A stretch of 64,000 nucleotides of DNA, from the NCBI GenBank assembly GCA_031410595.1, contig JANNZM010000135.1:22305-86304 (forward strand). The letters run 5' to 3'. A program made the position numbers and the translations under genes. Origin of the DNA: JANMCE01 sp031410595 (lineage in GTDB: Bacteria; Actinomycetota; Acidimicrobiia; Acidimicrobiales; Ilumatobacteraceae). Of the stretch, positions 61,030 through 64,000 are shown one piece after another; within the stretch, counting starts at the first letter, position 1, and each line of letters starts with the position of its first letter. The notes under the pieces are model-generated. The model did no database searches, was not told where the DNA came from, and saw only the letters and a program-made list of their open reading frames with translations.

Positions 61030-62237
61030 GTAACGACAAACCAAGAATGCTGCTCATCCACGATTTCGTGGGTTACGCGTTCACCATTCAGCTGGCGGAA
61101 CTCCTCGGCGACGAGGTGGAGTACGCGTACTGCGCCACGTACGCGTCACCGAAGGGTGACAGCAGCAGCTCGCACATACCCGTCCACGCCATTCACACCA
61201 GCCGTGGATTCGAAAAGTACGGTCCGAGACGAATACTTTCGGAAATCGAATATGGCTTGCGAGCCTCCGCGCTGGTGCTTCGTAACCGGCGAGCCACTGT
61301 TGTGTCGGCCAACTGTCCGATCGTCAGCCAACTGATCCTGTTTCTTGCCGCAAGACTGGTCCGCGGCTCGTTCGTCTTTTGGTTGCAGGACATCTTCGGG
61401 TTGGCGCTGAAGAGTGACCGCTTCGAAAGGGAACGGCGGTCGTACAAGCTCGCTGCCCGCGGCATCGGAGCAATCGAGCGCTTTCTCCTCCGCCACGGCA
61501 ACCGGGTGTTATGCATCAGTGAGGAATTTGCCGACTACGTCGAAGGGCTCGGCGTACCGAGCGGCAAGATCGAAATCCTTCGGAACTGGGGGGACATCGA
61601 CGCCGTGTCGCCGGGACGTTGCGAGAACTCGTGGTCGGCTTCGGTCGGTCTCTTGAAACGTCCACGGTTTGTCTACTCCGGAACCCTCGGCCTCAAGCAC
61701 GACCACACGTTGCTGCTCGACCTCGCCAGAGCCCTCGCCGGGGTTGGCGGCGAACTGGTCGTTGTGACCGAAGGTGTCGGCGCTGATCGTCTTGCGGCCG
61801 ACCGAGCAGACCTGCCTCTCATCCTGCTGCCCTATCAGGATGCGCGCCTGGTCACAGATGTCCTGGCCAGCGCCGACGTTCTCGTGGTACTCCTGGAAGC
61901 GGACGCTACCGAGTACTCGGTACCCTCCAAGGTCGCGACATACCTCTGCGCAGGTCGACCGATTCTGGGGTCTCTGTCCGTGCGTAACGATGCCGCCCGG
62001 CGAATTCTCGAGGCCGGAGCCGGCATCATCGTCGACCCCGACGACCGGATCGGTTTCATACGGGAGGCCCTCGTCCTGTGCGCAGCCGATGCCAGCGAAC
62101 GGGAACGAATGGGACGGCGTGGCCGAGCATACGCCGAGCGGGAATTCGCGCCAGCGGCCATCTCCGCTGCATTCCTCCACGCGGTCTTTGCGGGCAGCGG
62201 CCTCCAGCGCTTGGATCTCGTTCCTCGTGCCCAATGA
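61026..62237 (+). CDS. Glycosyltransferase family 4 (WbuB-like)
   Basis: A 403-residue GT-B glycosyltransferase: N-terminal LLIHDFVGYAFTIQLAELLG, membrane-contacting SQLILFLAARLVRGSFVFWLQD, acceptor-side VPSGKIEILRNWGD, and donor-side YSGTLGLKHDHTLLL and PSKVATYLCAGRPILGS with the acidic loop of retaining GT4 enzymes. It should add a sugar to the lipid-linked glycan. GTG start within the fcl stop. Confidence 0.88.
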   Translation: MSNDKPRMLLIHDFVGYAFTIQLAELLGDEVEYAYCATYASPKGDSSSSHIPVHAIHTSRGFEKYGPRRILSEIEYGLRASALVLRNRRATVVSANCPIVSQLILFLAARLVRGSFVFWLQDIFGLALKSDRFERERRSYKLAARGIGAIERFLLRHGNRVLCISEEFADYVEGLGVPSGKIEILRNWGDIDAVSPGRCENSWSASVGLLKRPRFVYSGTLGLKHDHTLLLDLARALAGVGGELVVVTEGVGADRLAADRADLPLILLPYQDARLVTDVLASADVLVVLLEADATEYSVPSKVATYLCAGRPILGSLSVRNDAARRILEAGAGIIVDPDDRIGFIREALVLCAADASERERMGRRGRAYAEREFAPAAISAAFLHAVFAGSGLQRLDLVPRAQ

Positions 62238-63450
62238 GCGTCGGGAATTTGGTTACGTTCTCGCTTCCCAAACGGCTTCGAGCGGGTCCAACGTGCTACC
62301 GCTGGCCGCTGCGCAGGTCTGCGGACCGGCATGCCTCGGCGGTATTTCCGTCGTCTTGACGTTCTACCAGGTCGGTCTCGGGCTCTTCCGATCGATCTTC
62401 GCCGATGTGTCTCTTGCCAACCCCGAGACTGAAATGCTGCCTCGCCTTCGTATGACCGTGGTGATTTCATCGGTGCTTTCCGTCGTCAGCGTGCTGATCG
62501 GCCTCGCCTGGTTTCCCCATCTTCGTGGTCCACTGTCGGTGCTGGCCCTCGCCTTTCCCTTGCTCTTCGCGCAGGACATCATCCGCTACCGGGCCTTCGT
62601 CGTTCGGCGAGCGCTTCCTGCTGCGATCACCGACATCGTGTGGCTTGTGGTCTTCGCCGCGGAACTTGGGATCATCTGGGCGTTTCACCACACGTCCACA
62701 CTCTCCCTGATCGCCACCTGGGTGGTCGCCTGCGCGGTGTCGATCGGGCCGGGGGTGCTGGCCGAGGAGCGCATGATGCGACGAAGGTTGCCGGCGATCA
62801 ATCAGCCGTTGCCCACCCGTTCGCCCGGACTGCGCCTGGCCGACATTGGCAACGCGTCCCGGATCATGCGGGCGCAGTACGTCGGCGAATTCGGCATCGG
62901 TTTGCTCATGTCTATCGGACCGTCGGCCGCAGTAGGGGTTGTCGGTGGCACGGTACGTTACGGGCTGTTACGACTCGGTCAAGCACTCCTCGGACCGGCA
63001 GCAGTTCTCTACGCCGGGCTCTGCAACTACTTCACGCCGCGCATTGCCGTTCGTCGGGGCACCTCCCTGACAGACGAGATCCGGATCAGCTTCTTCACGG
63101 TGCTCACGGTCGTTGTCTGGGGTGCTGTGCTGCTCGGAGCGATTGCGTTCGTTGCGCCGCGGTTCGGCTCGAAGAGCTGGGCTGACTTGCACCCGTGGGT
63201 TCTCGCGGTCAGCGCGGCCTACGCCGCTCAGTCCTTGAGTGGCGGTGCGTTCGCCGGTATGCGCGCCCGCGGTATGCAGCCCATGGCCCTGCGACTTCGC
63301 GTTGTGGCCGCAGTGGCGCTCACGACCACAGCAGGGCCGATGTTCGCCCGCTGGGGTGTCAGCGGTTACGCGTGGTCCATGGTGGGCGAGGGAGTCATCA
63401 TAAGCTCGGTGGCCTGGTGGCAGCTGTCGCGAGCCGTGAGGGTGTCATGA
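62227..63450 (+). CDS. Wzx-like polysaccharide flippase
   Basis: A 407-residue polytopic membrane protein with about ten to twelve hydrophobic segments. The pattern (VCGPACLGGISVVLTFYQVG, LLFAQDIIRYRAFVVRRALPAA, YVGEFGIGLLMSIGPSAAVGVVGG split over helices) fits Wzx/MOP-type flippases. It would move the lipid-linked unit across the membrane. GTG at 62227 overlaps the glycosyltransferase by 11 bases; ends in an ATGA overlap with the next gene. Confidence 0.75.
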   Translation: MPNERREFGYVLASQTASSGSNVLPLAAAQVCGPACLGGISVVLTFYQVGLGLFRSIFADVSLANPETEMLPRLRMTVVISSVLSVVSVLIGLAWFPHLRGPLSVLALAFPLLFAQDIIRYRAFVVRRALPAAITDIVWLVVFAAELGIIWAFHHTSTLSLIATWVVACAVSIGPGVLAEERMMRRRLPAINQPLPTRSPGLRLADIGNASRIMRAQYVGEFGIGLLMSIGPSAAVGVVGGTVRYGLLRLGQALLGPAAVLYAGLCNYFTPRIAVRRGTSLTDEIRISFFTVLTVVVWGAVLLGAIAFVAPRFGSKSWADLHPWVLAVSAAYAAQSLSGGAFAGMRARGMQPMALRLRVVAAVALTTTAGPMFARWGVSGYAWSMVGEGVIISSVAWWQLSRAVRVS

Positions 63451-64000
63451 TGCAACAAGACTCGAAGTCGATTCGTTTGCCGATACGGCTTTTGGAACTC
63501 GGCGTGGCCACGAGCGCCCTGACCGTCATGCGGATCGGACCACTCCAGATCAGCGATATCCTGCTCTTCGGCGCTCTCTGCGCCCTGCTGCTGGCGGGGC
63601 GTCGACACCAGGAGTACACCGCGGAGGCGCGTGAGCGTATTCGCAACGGGCTAGCCGTGACCATCATCGGCATCATCCTTACAGCTCTGATAACCGAGTT
63701 TGCCGCCGGCCAGGGCTACTCCAGCCTCAGTGTGGCCCTTCGCTTCGGATCGGTGCTGGTTGCTTTCCCGTACCTGCTCAGCGCGGCAGTGATTCCCAAA
63801 GCTGAACTGAAACGTCTCGCTCTGTTCCTGTGTCTGTCAGGGGCGGTCAACGGCACGATCGCCGCGCTCGATCAGTGGGTCGGCACCAACATCGGTCCGA
63901 TGAAGTACACCTGGAATGCCTATCGCCCGCTGGCCATCGCTCGGGCCGTGGGTATGACCGAACATCCCAACCTGCTCGGGTACAGCGGTGCCGTGACGGG
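63447..64000 (+). CDS. O-antigen ligase/polymerase-like protein, N-terminal part
   Basis: The window ends inside this gene (about 184 residues seen). Several membrane helices (SDILLFGALCALLLAGRR, AVTIIGIILTALITEF-like) and the loop ARAVGMTEHPNLLGYSGAV, similar to the Wzy_C region of O-antigen ligases and polymerases. It would polymerise or ligate the exported glycan. ATG at 63447 overlaps the flippase stop. Confidence 0.75.
   Translation, partial: MMQQDSKSIRLPIRLLELGVATSALTVMRIGPLQISDILLFGALCALLLAGRRHQEYTAEARERIRNGLAVTIIGIILTALITEFAAGQGYSSLSVALRFGSVLVAFPYLLSAAVIPKAELKRLALFLCLSGAVNGTIAALDQWVGTNIGPMKYTWNAYRPLAIARAVGMTEHPNLLGYSGAVT

Noticed and set aside
1..64000. tRNA, rRNA, insertion sequences, prophage
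   Set aside because: I looked through the intergenic gaps and gene list and found nothing that I can support; a short tRNA in a gap could still be missed without a covariance search.

Overview
The window reads as chromosome of a high-GC Gram-positive actinomycete, most likely of the Acidimicrobiia type. The signs are gene content and style rather than any marker gene: a mycobacterial-style APC permease next to a ceoB/ceoC (TrkA) pair, mycoredoxin, an F420-type LLM oxidoreductase, Ku plus a LigD polymerase domain, a Streptomyces-type conservon (cvnABCD), many GTG/TTG starts, 4-base ATGA/GTGA gene overlaps and several starts that sit just after a -10-like box. No rRNA, tRNA, CRISPR array, insertion sequence or prophage was recognised.

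0-8 kb: a cut patatin-like lipase, an FAD oxidoreductase coupled to a TIGR01777 epimerase, the potassium-type permease divergent from two TrkA regulators, a 2OG-Fe(II) oxygenase, a ParDE toxin-antitoxin pair and an OB-fold protein. 8.1-8.65 kb (minus strand) is a DsbE/MPT53-like thioredoxin lipoprotein whose first active-site cysteine codon is an in-frame TGA followed by a SECIS-like hairpin: a probable selenoprotein that ordinary gene callers split in two. 9.3-13.8 kb is a lipoate operon: E3 (lpd), E2 (sucB) and a LipB-LipA fusion. 14-33 kb is mixed housekeeping and envelope: lipoprotein, membrane protein, Ku/LigD-pol, subtilase, amidase, mycoredoxin, thioesterase, LLM enzyme, a 1456-residue DUF11 surface protein, cobalamin adenosyltransferase, leucyl aminopeptidase, a CAP-domain secreted protein, and a rhodanese-MoeB fusion.

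33.9-40.0 kb is a five-gene conservon operon: a coiled-coil protein, then CvnA kinase, CvnB roadblock, CvnC (DUF742) and CvnD GTPase, with Gln/Pro-rich repeats in CvnA and CvnD. 40.0-42.8 kb is a worn region with four copies of a palindromic REP-like element, a galE with a 3'-end frameshift, a DUF559-type gene, and a beta-helix pseudogene. A split-type methylmalonyl-CoA mutase large subunit follows.

44.5-56.5 kb holds what looks like the least described system here: two diverged copies of a three-gene module (soluble FtsK/EccC-like ATPase with three tandem ATPase-like domains; a ~310-residue helical coiled-coil protein; a ~135-residue helical protein). The copies bracket two small secreted proteins with LPxTG-like C-terminal sorting signals and a second, intact galE. 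No WXG100, EccB/D or mycosin genes are present, so this is not a standard type VII secretion locus.

56.6 kb to the end is the beginning of an exopolysaccharide cluster: DUF4012 protein, polyprenyl glycosylphosphotransferase behind a good promoter, GDP-fucose-synthase-like SDR, WbuB-like glycosyltransferase, Wzx-like flippase and a cut O-antigen-ligase/polymerase-like protein.
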